A stretch of 23,542 nt of DNA from JBDIAR01 sp039812545 (lineage in GTDB: Bacteria > Actinomycetota > Actinomycetes > Actinomycetales > Dermatophilaceae), in assembly GCA_039812545.1 (NCBI GenBank), contig JBDIAR010000026.1, positions 1 through 23,542 on the forward strand, read 5' to 3'. Below, one piece after another: positions 6,493-13,451 of the stretch (position 1 is its first letter; the number at the start of each line of letters is the position of its first letter). A program made the position numbers and the translations under genes. The notes below the pieces were generated by a model. It saw nothing but the letters and a program-made list of their open reading frames with translations, did no database searches and had not been told where the DNA came from.

Positions 6493-7830
6493 ATGGATCG
6501 CCAGCAAGAGTTCGTCCTGCGCACGATGGAGGAGCGGGACATACGCTTCGTGCGGCTCTGGTTCACCGACGTCCTCGGGACGTTGAAGTCGGTCGCCATC
6601 GCGCCCGCGGAGATGGAGGGGGCCTTCGCCGAGGGGATCGGTTTCGACGGATCGGCGATCGAGGGCCTGTCCCGGGTCTACGAGGCGGACATGCTCGCCA
6701 AGCCCGACCCGTCCACCTTCCAGGTCCTGCCGTGGCGCGGCGACAACCCCGGCACGGCCCGAATGTTCTGCGATCTCATGCTCCCGGACGGTTCGCCCAG
6801 CCCGGCCGACCCGCGCAACGTACTGCGCCGGGCCCTGTGGCGGGCCGGCGAACTGGGGTTCACCTTCTACACCCATCCGGAAATCGAGTTCTACCTGCTC
6901 GACCCGGTGGCCGCGGCCAAGGGGCGGCCCGTGGCGATCGACGAAGCCGGCTACTTCGACCACGTCGCCCACGGCGCCGGCACCGACTTCCGGCGCACCG
7001 CGATCACCATGCTGGAGAACATGGGGATCTCCGTCGAGTTCAGTCACCACGAGGCCGGGCCCGGACAGAACGAGATCGACCTGCGGTATGCCGATGCGTT
7101 GACGACCGCGGACAACATCATGACCTTCCGGACGGTCATCAAGGAGGTCGGCCTCGAACAGGGCGTCTTCGCCAGCTTCATGCCCAAGCCGTTCACCAAC
7201 CACCCCGGCTCGGGGATGCATACCCACCTGTCGCTGTTCGAGGGGGACCGCAACGCCTTCAACGAGCCCGGCGCGCCGTACCAGTTGTCGACGACCGGCC
7301 GCAGGTTCATCGCCGGCCTGCTGCGGCACGCCGCCGAGATCTGCGCGGTCACCAACCAGTGGGTCAACTCGTACAAGCGGCTCTGGGGCGGCGGGGAGGC
7401 ACCGGCATACCTCACCTGGGGTCGCAACAACCGGTCCGCGCTGGTCCGGGTGCCGATGTACAAGCCGACCAAGGACAACGCCACCCGAGCCGAGATGCGC
7501 TCGATCGACGCGGCGTGCAACCCGTACCTCGCCTTCGCCGTCGTCCTGGCCGCCGGGTTGAAGGGGATCGAGGGGGAGTACGAACTGCCCGCCGAGGCCG
7601 AGGACGACGTGTGGAGTCTGACCCCGCAAGAGCGTGATGTCATGGGCATCCAGGCCCTGCCGTCGTCCCTGGGCGATGCGCTGCGGCTGATGGAGAACAG
7701 CGACCTGGTGGCCGAGACCCTCGGCGAACACGTCTTCGACTTCTTCCTGCGCAACAAGCGCCAGGAGTGGCGCGAGTACCGCGAGCAGGTCACCCAGTTC
7801 GAGCTCGACAAGCTCTTGTCCCGGTTGTAA
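6493..7830 (+). CDS. glnA2: Glutamine synthetase family protein, GlnA2 type
   Basis: ATP-dependent ligase of the GS-I family, 445 residues. N-terminal beta-grasp region: FVRLWFTDVLGTLKSVAI and the latch GFDGSAIEG. Catalytic motifs: HPEIEFYLLD (metal Glu), the MPKPF loop with GSGMHTHLSL (ATP and metal), NSYKRLWGG, and RAEMRSIDAACNPYLAFA. In the segment equivalent to the adenylylated Tyr397 of the beta-type enzymes (LYDLPPEE) this protein has VWSLTPQE, so that Tyr is replaced by Trp and control by GlnE is unlikely. The size and the glnE neighbour match actinobacterial GlnA2. Members of that group make glutamine weakly (Mycobacterium) or glutamylate polyamines (Streptomyces), so the substrate is open. 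The start at 6493 (MDRQQEFV) fits the family length. The upstream frame is spurious. A GlnR-like site precedes it, and the stop lies four bases before glnE. Confidence 0.88.
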   Translation: MDRQQEFVLRTMEERDIRFVRLWFTDVLGTLKSVAIAPAEMEGAFAEGIGFDGSAIEGLSRVYEADMLAKPDPSTFQVLPWRGDNPGTARMFCDLMLPDGSPSPADPRNVLRRALWRAGELGFTFYTHPEIEFYLLDPVAAAKGRPVAIDEAGYFDHVAHGAGTDFRRTAITMLENMGISVEFSHHEAGPGQNEIDLRYADALTTADNIMTFRTVIKEVGLEQGVFASFMPKPFTNHPGSGMHTHLSLFEGDRNAFNEPGAPYQLSTTGRRFIAGLLRHAAEICAVTNQWVNSYKRLWGGGEAPAYLTWGRNNRSALVRVPMYKPTKDNATRAEMRSIDAACNPYLAFAVVLAAGLKGIEGEYELPAEAEDDVWSLTPQERDVMGIQALPSSLGDALRLMENSDLVAETLGEHVFDFFLRNKRQEWREYREQVTQFELDKLLSRL

Positions 7831-7834
7831 GCCG

Positions 7835-10800
7835 GTGGGCGCAGCCTCGGTGGGTGGACGGCCCGTCGGCGCCCGGTCATCGACCGCGGCCGCCCGACTG
7901 GCCCGACTGGGTTTCGCGGACCCCGCCAAGGCCGCCACGCTGCTGTCGACGCCGCTGCTCGCCGGGTTCCTCGACCCGATGGACGAGGTGTTCGCCGACG
8001 GACTGGCCGAGGCGCTGGCGGAATCCGCCGATCCCGATCAGGCGCTGCTCGCCCTCGTCCGGGTCGTGGAGTCGCTGGACCGCGCCGACCTGGACCGCGC
8101 GGCCACCTCGACCGCGGGGCTGCTCGCCGCGCTGAGGGTTCCCGGCACCGGGCGGCGCCGACTGCTGGCCGTGCTCGGCTCCTCCGCGGCCCTCGGCGAC
8201 CACCTGGTCCGGCATCCCGAGCACTGGGTGGCCGCGACCACCGCCACCGACCTGGACGTGGAGGACCGACGGGCCGCGATGTGCGCCGCCGTCCGAGACC
8301 TGCCGTATGCCGATGCGCTCGACGCGTTGCGGGTGGAGTACCGCCGACAACTGATCGGGGTGGCCGCCATCGACCTGACCGCGGCCGACCCGCTGGACCG
8401 GATGCCGGCGACCGCCGCGGCGCTGGCGGACCTGGCGGAGGCCGCGCTCGAGGGGGGCCTGCTCATCGCCCGACAGGAGTACGGTCCGGGCCACGAGCGC
8501 TGCCGGCTGGCCGTCATCGCGATGGGCAAGACCGGTGGTCGGGAACTCAACTACGTCAGCGACGTCGACGTCATCTTCGTGGCCGAACCCGCCTCCGGGG
8601 TCGCAGAGGACGAGGCCATGGCGATCGGCCACGTGTTGGCCACCGGCGTGATGAAGGCCTGCTCCCAAGCGACGTCGGAGGGCACCTTGTGGCCGGTCGA
8701 CGCCGCGCTGCGACCCGAGGGCAAACAGGGCCAGTTGGTGCGCACCGTCGCCAGCCACGTCGCCTACTACGAACGCTGGGCCAAGACCTGGGAGTTCCAG
8801 GCCCTCCTCAAGGCCCGCTGCGTCGCCGGCGACATGGACCTCGGCACGGCATACCACGCGGCGATCTCACCGATGGTCTGGGAGGCGGCCGGGCGCGAGA
8901 ACTTCGTCGAGGACGTCCAGGCGATGCGTCGCCGAGTCGAAAAGCACATCCCCGCCGCAGAGGCCCAACGCCAGCTCAAACTCGGCAAGGGCGGCCTACG
9001 GGACGTGGAGTTCTCCGTCCAACTCATGCAACTCGTCCACGGCCGCTCCGACCCGAGCCTGCGCTCGCCGACGACCCTGGAGGCCTTGGCGGCGCTCGGC
9101 GCCGGCGGCTACCTGGCCCGCGAGGACGCGGCGACCCTCGACACGGCATACCGGATGCTGCGCAGCCTGGAACACCGGATCCAACTCTTCCGCCTGCGGC
9201 GAACCCACTTGATGCCGACCAGCCCGCCGGACCTGCGGCGACTCGGGCGGGCTCTCGGTTACCCGCGCGACTCCGCGGCCGAGATCGTCAAGGCCTGGCA
9301 GGCCCAGGCCCGCGAGGTCCGCCGGATCCACGAGAAGCTGTTCTACCGGCCGCTGCTGGCGGCGGTGGCCCGCCTCAGCCGCGACGAACACGGCCTGACG
9401 ACGGCCGCGGCGCGGGATCGACTCAAGGCGCTGGGGTTCGGCGACCCGGCGGGCGCGATGCGGCACCTGGAGTCGCTGGTCACCGGGATGAGCCGGCGGG
9501 CCGCGATCCAGCGCCACCTGCTGCCGGTGATGCTCGGCTGGTTCGCCGACGAGGCCGACCCCGACGCCGGATTGCTGTCGTTCCGGCGGGTCAGCGACGA
9601 ACTCGGCTCGACGCATTGGTACCTGAAGATGCTGCGCGACGAGGGCCGGGCCGCCGAACTCCTCGCCCACTCGCTGGGCCGCAGCCGGTATGCCGCCGAC
9701 CTGCTGATCCGCTCCCCGGAATCGGTGGCGGTCCTCGGCGACCCCGCAGGGTTGAAACCGCGGTCCGCCGCAGCGCTGATCGCCACCATGACCGCGGCCG
9801 CGGGCCGCCAGGACGACCCGGATCAGGCGATGGCCGCCGCCCGCGAGATCCGCGCCGCCGAACTGGCCCGGATCACCTTCGCCGTCCTCGCCGGGGAACT
9901 CGACCAGCGCGGCCTCGGCAACGCCCTGTCCGACCTGACGCAGGCGCTGGTCCAGGTCGCGTTGGCGCTGGCGATCGCCCGGATCGGCGGGACCGAACCC
10001 GTGCCCGTCGACATGGCCGTCATCGCGATGGGCAGTTTCGGGGGACGGGAGATGGGGTTCGGCTCCGATGCCGACGTGATGTTCGTGCACCGCCCGAACC
10101 GGGAGGTGTCGGAGGCCGACGCACAGGCGGTCGCGGTGCGGATCGTCCAGGAACTCGTCCGCCTGCTCGGCGGGGCGGGGCCCGACCCGGGGCTCGCGTT
10201 GGACGCCGACCTGCGACCTGAGGGCAAGAACGGCCCACTCGTGCGCAGCCTGGAGGCGTATGCCGCCTACTACGAGCGGTGGGCCCTCACCTGGGAGTTC
10301 CAGGCGCTGCTGCGAGCCCGGCCGGTGGCCGGCGACGAGCGTCTCGGCGCCGATTTCGTGGACCTGGTGAACCCGCTGCGGTATCCCCCGAACGGGATCG
10401 ACCCCAAGGCCGTGCTGGAAATCCGCCGGATGAAGGCGCGGGTGGAGTCCGAGCGACTGCCGCGGGGGGCCGAACCCCGGCTTCATCTCAAACTCGGTCC
10501 CGGCGGGATGACCGACGTCGAATGGACCGCGCAGCTGCTCCAACTCCGGTATGCCGGTGCCGACCCGGCCCTGCGCGTCACCGGGACCGTCGAGGCCCTG
10601 GAGGCGGCGGTCGCCGGCGGGTTCCTGGCGGCGGAGTCGGCGGCCATCCTCATCGACGCCTGGTCGCTGGCGACCTCGATCCGCAGCGCCAACCTGCTGT
10701 GGCGCGGTCGACCCTCCGATCAGGTGCCGAGTGCGGTGCGCGACGGCGACGGGGTCGGACGGATCATCGGGCGGCCGCCCGGTTCGGGCACGGCACTGGT

Positions 10801-10867
10801 CGAACAGTGGATGAGCACCGGGCGGCACGCCCGGCCGGTCGTGCGGGCCGAGTTCTACGACTCCTGA
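7835..10867 (+). CDS. glnE: Bifunctional glutamine synthetase adenylyltransferase/deadenylase
   Basis: A 1010-residue cytosolic enzyme that adenylylates and deadenylylates beta-type glutamine synthetase in response to nitrogen state. It has two nucleotidyltransferase halves. The N-terminal deadenylase domain carries GGRELNYVSDVDVIFVAE (Asp243, Asp245) followed by the helical GlnD-type domain with KLGKGGLRDVEF. The C-terminal adenylylase domain carries GGREMGFGSDADVMFVHRP (Asp745, Asp747) followed by KLGPGGMTDVEW. Both active-site Asp pairs are intact, so both activities are expected. The GTG at 7835 is four bases after the glnA2 stop. A GTG at 7850 is also possible, and no strong ribosome site separates them. 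It is cotranscribed with glnA2. The true substrate glutamine synthetase is presumably encoded elsewhere. Confidence 0.95.
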   Translation: MGAASVGGRPVGARSSTAAARLARLGFADPAKAATLLSTPLLAGFLDPMDEVFADGLAEALAESADPDQALLALVRVVESLDRADLDRAATSTAGLLAALRVPGTGRRRLLAVLGSSAALGDHLVRHPEHWVAATTATDLDVEDRRAAMCAAVRDLPYADALDALRVEYRRQLIGVAAIDLTAADPLDRMPATAAALADLAEAALEGGLLIARQEYGPGHERCRLAVIAMGKTGGRELNYVSDVDVIFVAEPASGVAEDEAMAIGHVLATGVMKACSQATSEGTLWPVDAALRPEGKQGQLVRTVASHVAYYERWAKTWEFQALLKARCVAGDMDLGTAYHAAISPMVWEAAGRENFVEDVQAMRRRVEKHIPAAEAQRQLKLGKGGLRDVEFSVQLMQLVHGRSDPSLRSPTTLEALAALGAGGYLAREDAATLDTAYRMLRSLEHRIQLFRLRRTHLMPTSPPDLRRLGRALGYPRDSAAEIVKAWQAQAREVRRIHEKLFYRPLLAAVARLSRDEHGLTTAAARDRLKALGFGDPAGAMRHLESLVTGMSRRAAIQRHLLPVMLGWFADEADPDAGLLSFRRVSDELGSTHWYLKMLRDEGRAAELLAHSLGRSRYAADLLIRSPESVAVLGDPAGLKPRSAAALIATMTAAAGRQDDPDQAMAAAREIRAAELARITFAVLAGELDQRGLGNALSDLTQALVQVALALAIARIGGTEPVPVDMAVIAMGSFGGREMGFGSDADVMFVHRPNREVSEADAQAVAVRIVQELVRLLGGAGPDPGLALDADLRPEGKNGPLVRSLEAYAAYYERWALTWEFQALLRARPVAGDERLGADFVDLVNPLRYPPNGIDPKAVLEIRRMKARVESERLPRGAEPRLHLKLGPGGMTDVEWTAQLLQLRYAGADPALRVTGTVEALEAAVAGGFLAAESAAILIDAWSLATSIRSANLLWRGRPSDQVPSAVRDGDGVGRIIGRPPGSGTALVEQWMSTGRHARPVVRAEFYDS

Positions 10868-10882
10868 CGGCAACGGGCACCA

Positions 10883-10900
10883 GGCATACCCGGCATACCC
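10883..10900 (+). repeat. Tandem GGCATACCC duplication
   Basis: Two perfect head-to-tail copies of GGCATACCC (10883-10891, 10892-10900), 15 bp after the glnE stop. This is the only place where the window-wide heptamer is strictly tandem. Confidence 0.7.
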
Positions 10901-10956
10901 TGCCGGGCGGACCCGCGCGAACCCGGGGACGCCTTGCGAGGCCCTTGCGAAGGAAA

Positions 10957-10979
10957 GTTGCGGCGGCAACCGGTAACTT
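10957..10979 (+). promoter_or_regulatory. Promoter region of the MFS gene
   Basis: TAACTT at 10974-10979 matches TANNNT and ends seven bases before the GTG at 10987 (leaderless). An inverted repeat GTTGC-GGCG-GCAAC (10957-10970) lies just upstream, where a regulator would meet polymerase. No -35 hexamer is evident. Confidence 0.45.
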
Positions 10980-10986
10980 CGATTCG

Positions 10987-12228
10987 GTGAGCGCCGGGGC
11001 GACGACGGAGGCGAGTTACCGCGAGGTCCTCGCCCATCCGCGCTACCTGCCGCTCTTCCTGGCCGCGGTCGCCTCGAGCATCGGTGACGTGGTCGCCAGG
11101 TTGGCGGTCGCCGCGGTCGTCTTCCACGAAACCCACTCCCCGATGGCGACCGCGCTGACGCTGGCGGTCAGCGTGCTGCCGTCCGTCTTCGGTCGCAGCC
11201 TGCTGGGTCCACTCGTCGACCGCTTCGCGGTCCGTCAGGTGTTGGTGGCGACCCATGTCTGCCGCGCCGGCTGCGTCGCGGTGCTCGTCGCGCTCGTCGG
11301 CGCTCGGGCCCCGATCGGTGCGCTGCTGGCCGCGGTCTTCGTGCTGGAGGTGCTCGGCGGCCCGGCGCCGTCGGCCAATATCGTGCTGCTGACCCGGCTC
11401 TTCCCCGAACGATCCCGGTACGCCCGGGCGATGGCCCTGACCGCGCTGTCGGAGCAGGTCGCCCAGGCCGTTGGGTTCACCGCCGGAGGTGTGCTCGTCG
11501 CCCTCCTCGGGGCCCGAACCGCCCTGCTCGCCGACCTCGGCACGTTCGTGGTCCTGGCGGTGGTGGTCGCCGCCGTCGCGCCCCGAGGTGGCGCCTTCGC
11601 CGAACCCTCCCGCGGTCTACGTGGCCTGGCCCGCGACCTGCGGGTGGCCGCGGGGTACCTCAGCCGGCATCGGGTCTTGCTCCCGCTCGCCCTGCTCGGC
11701 GTCGTCGCGAGTGTGGCGATCGCCGCGCCCGAGGCGGCCGCCATCCCGTATGCCGGGGGAGCCAAGGCCGGTGGCGTGCTGATGGGTTCGTTGATGGCCG
11801 GGGCCACCGCGGGCCTGCTGGTGATCGGGCGGTGGCCCGTCGAGCGTTCGATCAGCCGCCTGGTGCCGCTCGCGATCGCCATGCCGATCCCGCTGTTGGC
11901 CACCGAGCTGCGGCCGCCGATCGAGGTCGTCGTGGCCCTGTGGTTCGTCAGCGGCGCCCTCCAGGCGTTCATGTTGCCGCTGCAGACGGCCGTGGCGTTG
12001 CTGGCCCCGCCCGAGCTGCGCGGTCGGGTGTACGGATTCGCCGGTGCCATGTCGTTGACCGCCGGCGGCCTGTCCTTCCTGGCCACGGGCTGGCTCGGCG
12101 AACTCATCGGGCCAGCCCGGGCGGTCGGGATCATCGCCGCCGGAACGCTCGTCGCCGTCCTGGTCCTCGCGATCCGCTGGCCGACGGCCGAACTGTCGGC
12201 CGCTCTCGGGCGCAACGACTCGTCCTGA
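10987..12228 (+). CDS. MFS transporter, probable exporter
   Basis: A 413-residue membrane protein of the major facilitator superfamily with about 10-12 hydrophobic helices. The start YREVLAHPRYLPLFLAAVAS and the loop GRSLLGPLVDRFAVRQVLV (the family A-motif between helices 2 and 3) are typical of the MFS_3/EntS-like group, which exports siderophores, drugs or metabolites. The substrate is unknown. GTG 10987 (MSAGATTEASYREV) is chosen for its -10-like element and for family length. The frame continues upstream, but only as a shadow inside glnE. The response regulator starts 26 bp downstream with its own -10 element, so functional linkage is not implied. Confidence 0.85.
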   Translation: MSAGATTEASYREVLAHPRYLPLFLAAVASSIGDVVARLAVAAVVFHETHSPMATALTLAVSVLPSVFGRSLLGPLVDRFAVRQVLVATHVCRAGCVAVLVALVGARAPIGALLAAVFVLEVLGGPAPSANIVLLTRLFPERSRYARAMALTALSEQVAQAVGFTAGGVLVALLGARTALLADLGTFVVLAVVVAAVAPRGGAFAEPSRGLRGLARDLRVAAGYLSRHRVLLPLALLGVVASVAIAAPEAAAIPYAGGAKAGGVLMGSLMAGATAGLLVIGRWPVERSISRLVPLAIAMPIPLLATELRPPIEVVVALWFVSGALQAFMLPLQTAVALLAPPELRGRVYGFAGAMSLTAGGLSFLATGWLGELIGPARAVGIIAAGTLVAVLVLAIRWPTAELSAALGRNDSS

Positions 12229-12242
12229 CCGGCGCGCCGAGA

Positions 12243-12248
12243 TAGCGT
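12243..12248 (+). promoter_or_regulatory. -10-like TAGCGT, leaderless start
   Basis: TAGCGT ends six bases before the GTG at 12255 of the response regulator gene. Confidence 0.55.
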
Positions 12249-12254
12249 TGCCCC

Positions 12255-12905
12255 GTGCCGATCTCCGTCTTCCTCCTCGACGATCACGAGATTGTCCGGC
12301 GCGGCGTTCGAGAGCTGCTCGAGCAGGCCGGCGACATCGTCGTCATCGGCGAATCGGGGTCCGCGGCGGAGGCGACCCGGCGGATCCCCGCGCTGCGTCC
12401 CGACGTCAGCCTGCTGGACGCGCGACTGGCCGATGGGTCCGGCATCGACGTATGCCGCGACGTCCGCAGTGTCGACGACTCGCTGCGTGTCCTCATCCTC
12501 ACGTCCTACGACGACGCCCAGGCGTTGCGTGCCGCCGTGCTGGCCGGTGCCCTCGGTTATGTGCTGAAGAACGTCCGGGGCAACGATCTGGTCGAGACGA
12601 TCCGCCGCGTGGCCGCGGGCGACCTGCTCTTCGACGAACACGAGATCGCCGGCGCCCGGGCCAGCTTGTCCGAGACCAGCGAGGACCCGCGGCTGGCCAC
12701 CTTGACGGCCCAGGAGCGCCGCATCCTGGACCATGTCGCCGCCGGGATGACCAATCGGCAGATCGCCCAGGACATGTTCCTCGCCGAGAAGACGGTGAAG
12801 AATTACGTGACGTCCATCCTGGCCAAGCTCGGGATGGAGTCGCGCACCCAGGCCGCCGTGTTCGCCGCCACCCGCGTCTTGCCCCACCGAACAACGCTGC
12901 GCTGA
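12255..12905 (+). CDS. devR: DosR/DevR-like response regulator (NarL/FixJ family)
   Basis: A 216-residue two-component regulator. The receiver domain (1-120) has the acidic pocket Asp9/Asp10, phospho-acceptor Asp55 (VSLLDARL), Thr83 and Lys105. The C-terminal LuxR-type helix-turn-helix (about 150-205) reads MFLAEKTVKNYVTSILAKLG. It keeps Lys179, Lys182 and Asn183 at the same numbering as the base-contacting residues of Mycobacterium tuberculosis DosR, and the opening FLLDDHEIVRRGVRELL is also DosR-like. From family knowledge, DosR switches on dormancy, hypoxia and nitric-oxide response genes at 20-bp palindromes. The GTG start is supported by a -10-like TAGCGT six bases upstream. The cognate kinase lies two genes on. 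The DosR-type assignment is strong; the name devR is by similarity. Confidence 0.88.
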   Translation: MPISVFLLDDHEIVRRGVRELLEQAGDIVVIGESGSAAEATRRIPALRPDVSLLDARLADGSGIDVCRDVRSVDDSLRVLILTSYDDAQALRAAVLAGALGYVLKNVRGNDLVETIRRVAAGDLLFDEHEIAGARASLSETSEDPRLATLTAQERRILDHVAAGMTNRQIAQDMFLAEKTVKNYVTSILAKLGMESRTQAAVFAATRVLPHRTTLR

Positions 12906-12916
12906 AACACGATTCG

Positions 12917-12938
12917 TCGATCTCGATCTCGATCTCGA
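12917..12938 (+). repeat. Hexanucleotide tandem repeat TCGATC
   Basis: TCGATC is repeated three times and followed by TCGA, 12 bp after the response-regulator stop. Such a tract can change length by slippage. It lies between the regulator gene and the DosR-like box. Confidence 0.8.
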
Positions 12939-12963
12939 CCGAGGATCGGGACGAACCGGCGCG

Positions 12964-12977
12964 GGGACCTTTGGCCC
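12964..12977. promoter_or_regulatory. Possible DosR box
   Basis: GGGACCTTTGGCCC matches 11 of 14 core positions of the DosR consensus GGGACTWWAGTCCC. A half-site GGGAC lies 16 bp upstream (12948-12952). If the downstream gene starts at the ATG at 13015 as a leaderless mRNA, the box is centred near -44, where DosR usually activates. If it starts at GTG 12979, the box would sit over the -10. No clear -10 element is visible. Confidence 0.45.
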
Positions 12978-12978
12978 T

Positions 12979-13428
12979 GTGCCGGCATACCTGGTGGGGT
13001 GTTGGCTCGACCGTATGCCGATCGACGCCACCGCGGGGCGCGCCCCCTACCGGCAGGGCGACGGCAGTGACGTCGTGGCCGTGCTCGCGGACGACGGCCA
13101 CGCCCCCGAAACCGCCCGCCTCGCCGTCGCCGAGGCGCGCCATCGCGGCGGGCGGGTGCGCTTCGTCCAGGCCCTGCCGGACGGGGCCGACGCGGACGAA
13201 CTCGCCCGGGTCGACCGGCTCACCTTCCGGGCCGGCATCCGGGCGATGGAGTCCGAACCGGGGATCGCCTGCACCTTCCAGAGCGTGTCCGACCCGATGA
13301 CGATGCCCGTGGGAGGCGGGCCGGATTGGGTACGTGAGGCCGCGGTCGTCGTCCTGTCCGACGTCGCACTCGCCGATCGCCTTCATCTGCGGCCGGGGTG
13401 TCGGGTCGTCGTCGCGACCGCGACCTGA
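12979..13428 (+). CDS. Small Usp-like protein between regulator and kinase
   Basis: Up to 149 residues (137 if the ATG at 13015 is used). I do not recognise it with certainty. The segment DVVAVLADDGHAPETARLAVAEARHRGGRVRFVQAL looks like the first strand, helix and second strand of a universal stress protein fold (compare VVVGxDGS...ALxWAxxEAxxRGAxLxxV), and the end GCRVVVATAT resembles its last strand. The nucleotide-binding loop GxxGxxS is absent, so it would be a non-ATP-binding or divergent member. Usp proteins are typical DosR targets, and a DosR-like box lies just upstream, so a role in the same stress response is plausible. The gene ends 23 bp before the kinase start. Confidence 0.6.
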   Translation: MPAYLVGCWLDRMPIDATAGRAPYRQGDGSDVVAVLADDGHAPETARLAVAEARHRGGRVRFVQALPDGADADELARVDRLTFRAGIRAMESEPGIACTFQSVSDPMTMPVGGGPDWVREAAVVVLSDVALADRLHLRPGCRVVVATAT

Positions 13429-13439
13429 ACCGGCGCGCC

Positions 13440-13445
13440 TAGCAT
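13440..13445 (+). promoter_or_regulatory. -10-like TAGCAT, leaderless start
   Basis: TAGCAT ends six bases before the GTG at 13452. It decides between that start and the in-frame GTG at 13446, which would touch the -10. Confidence 0.5.
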
Positions 13446-13451
13446 GTGGGC

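Noticed and set aside
6379..7938. Open minus-strand frame running from panB back through glnA2
   Set aside because: It is continuous with panB, but its residues are Gly/Arg/Asp-rich antisense of glnA2. The -10 element and family length fix the panB start at 6378.
8996..10969. Long minus-strand frame (657 codons) opposite glnE
   Set aside because: Antisense shadow typical of high-G+C genes. It has no domain or ribosome site, and the plus strand encodes both GlnE catalytic halves.
10861..10986. TTGCGA/TTGCGG as a -35 element for the MFS gene
   Set aside because: The spacings to the TAACTT element are about 23 and 10 bases, outside the usual 16-19.
12229..13439. CCGGCGCGCC shared just upstream of the regulator and kinase promoters
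   Set aside because: The decamer also occurs at 1825 inside a coding region, is expected about once or twice by base composition, and its distance to the -10 differs (4 versus 0 bases).
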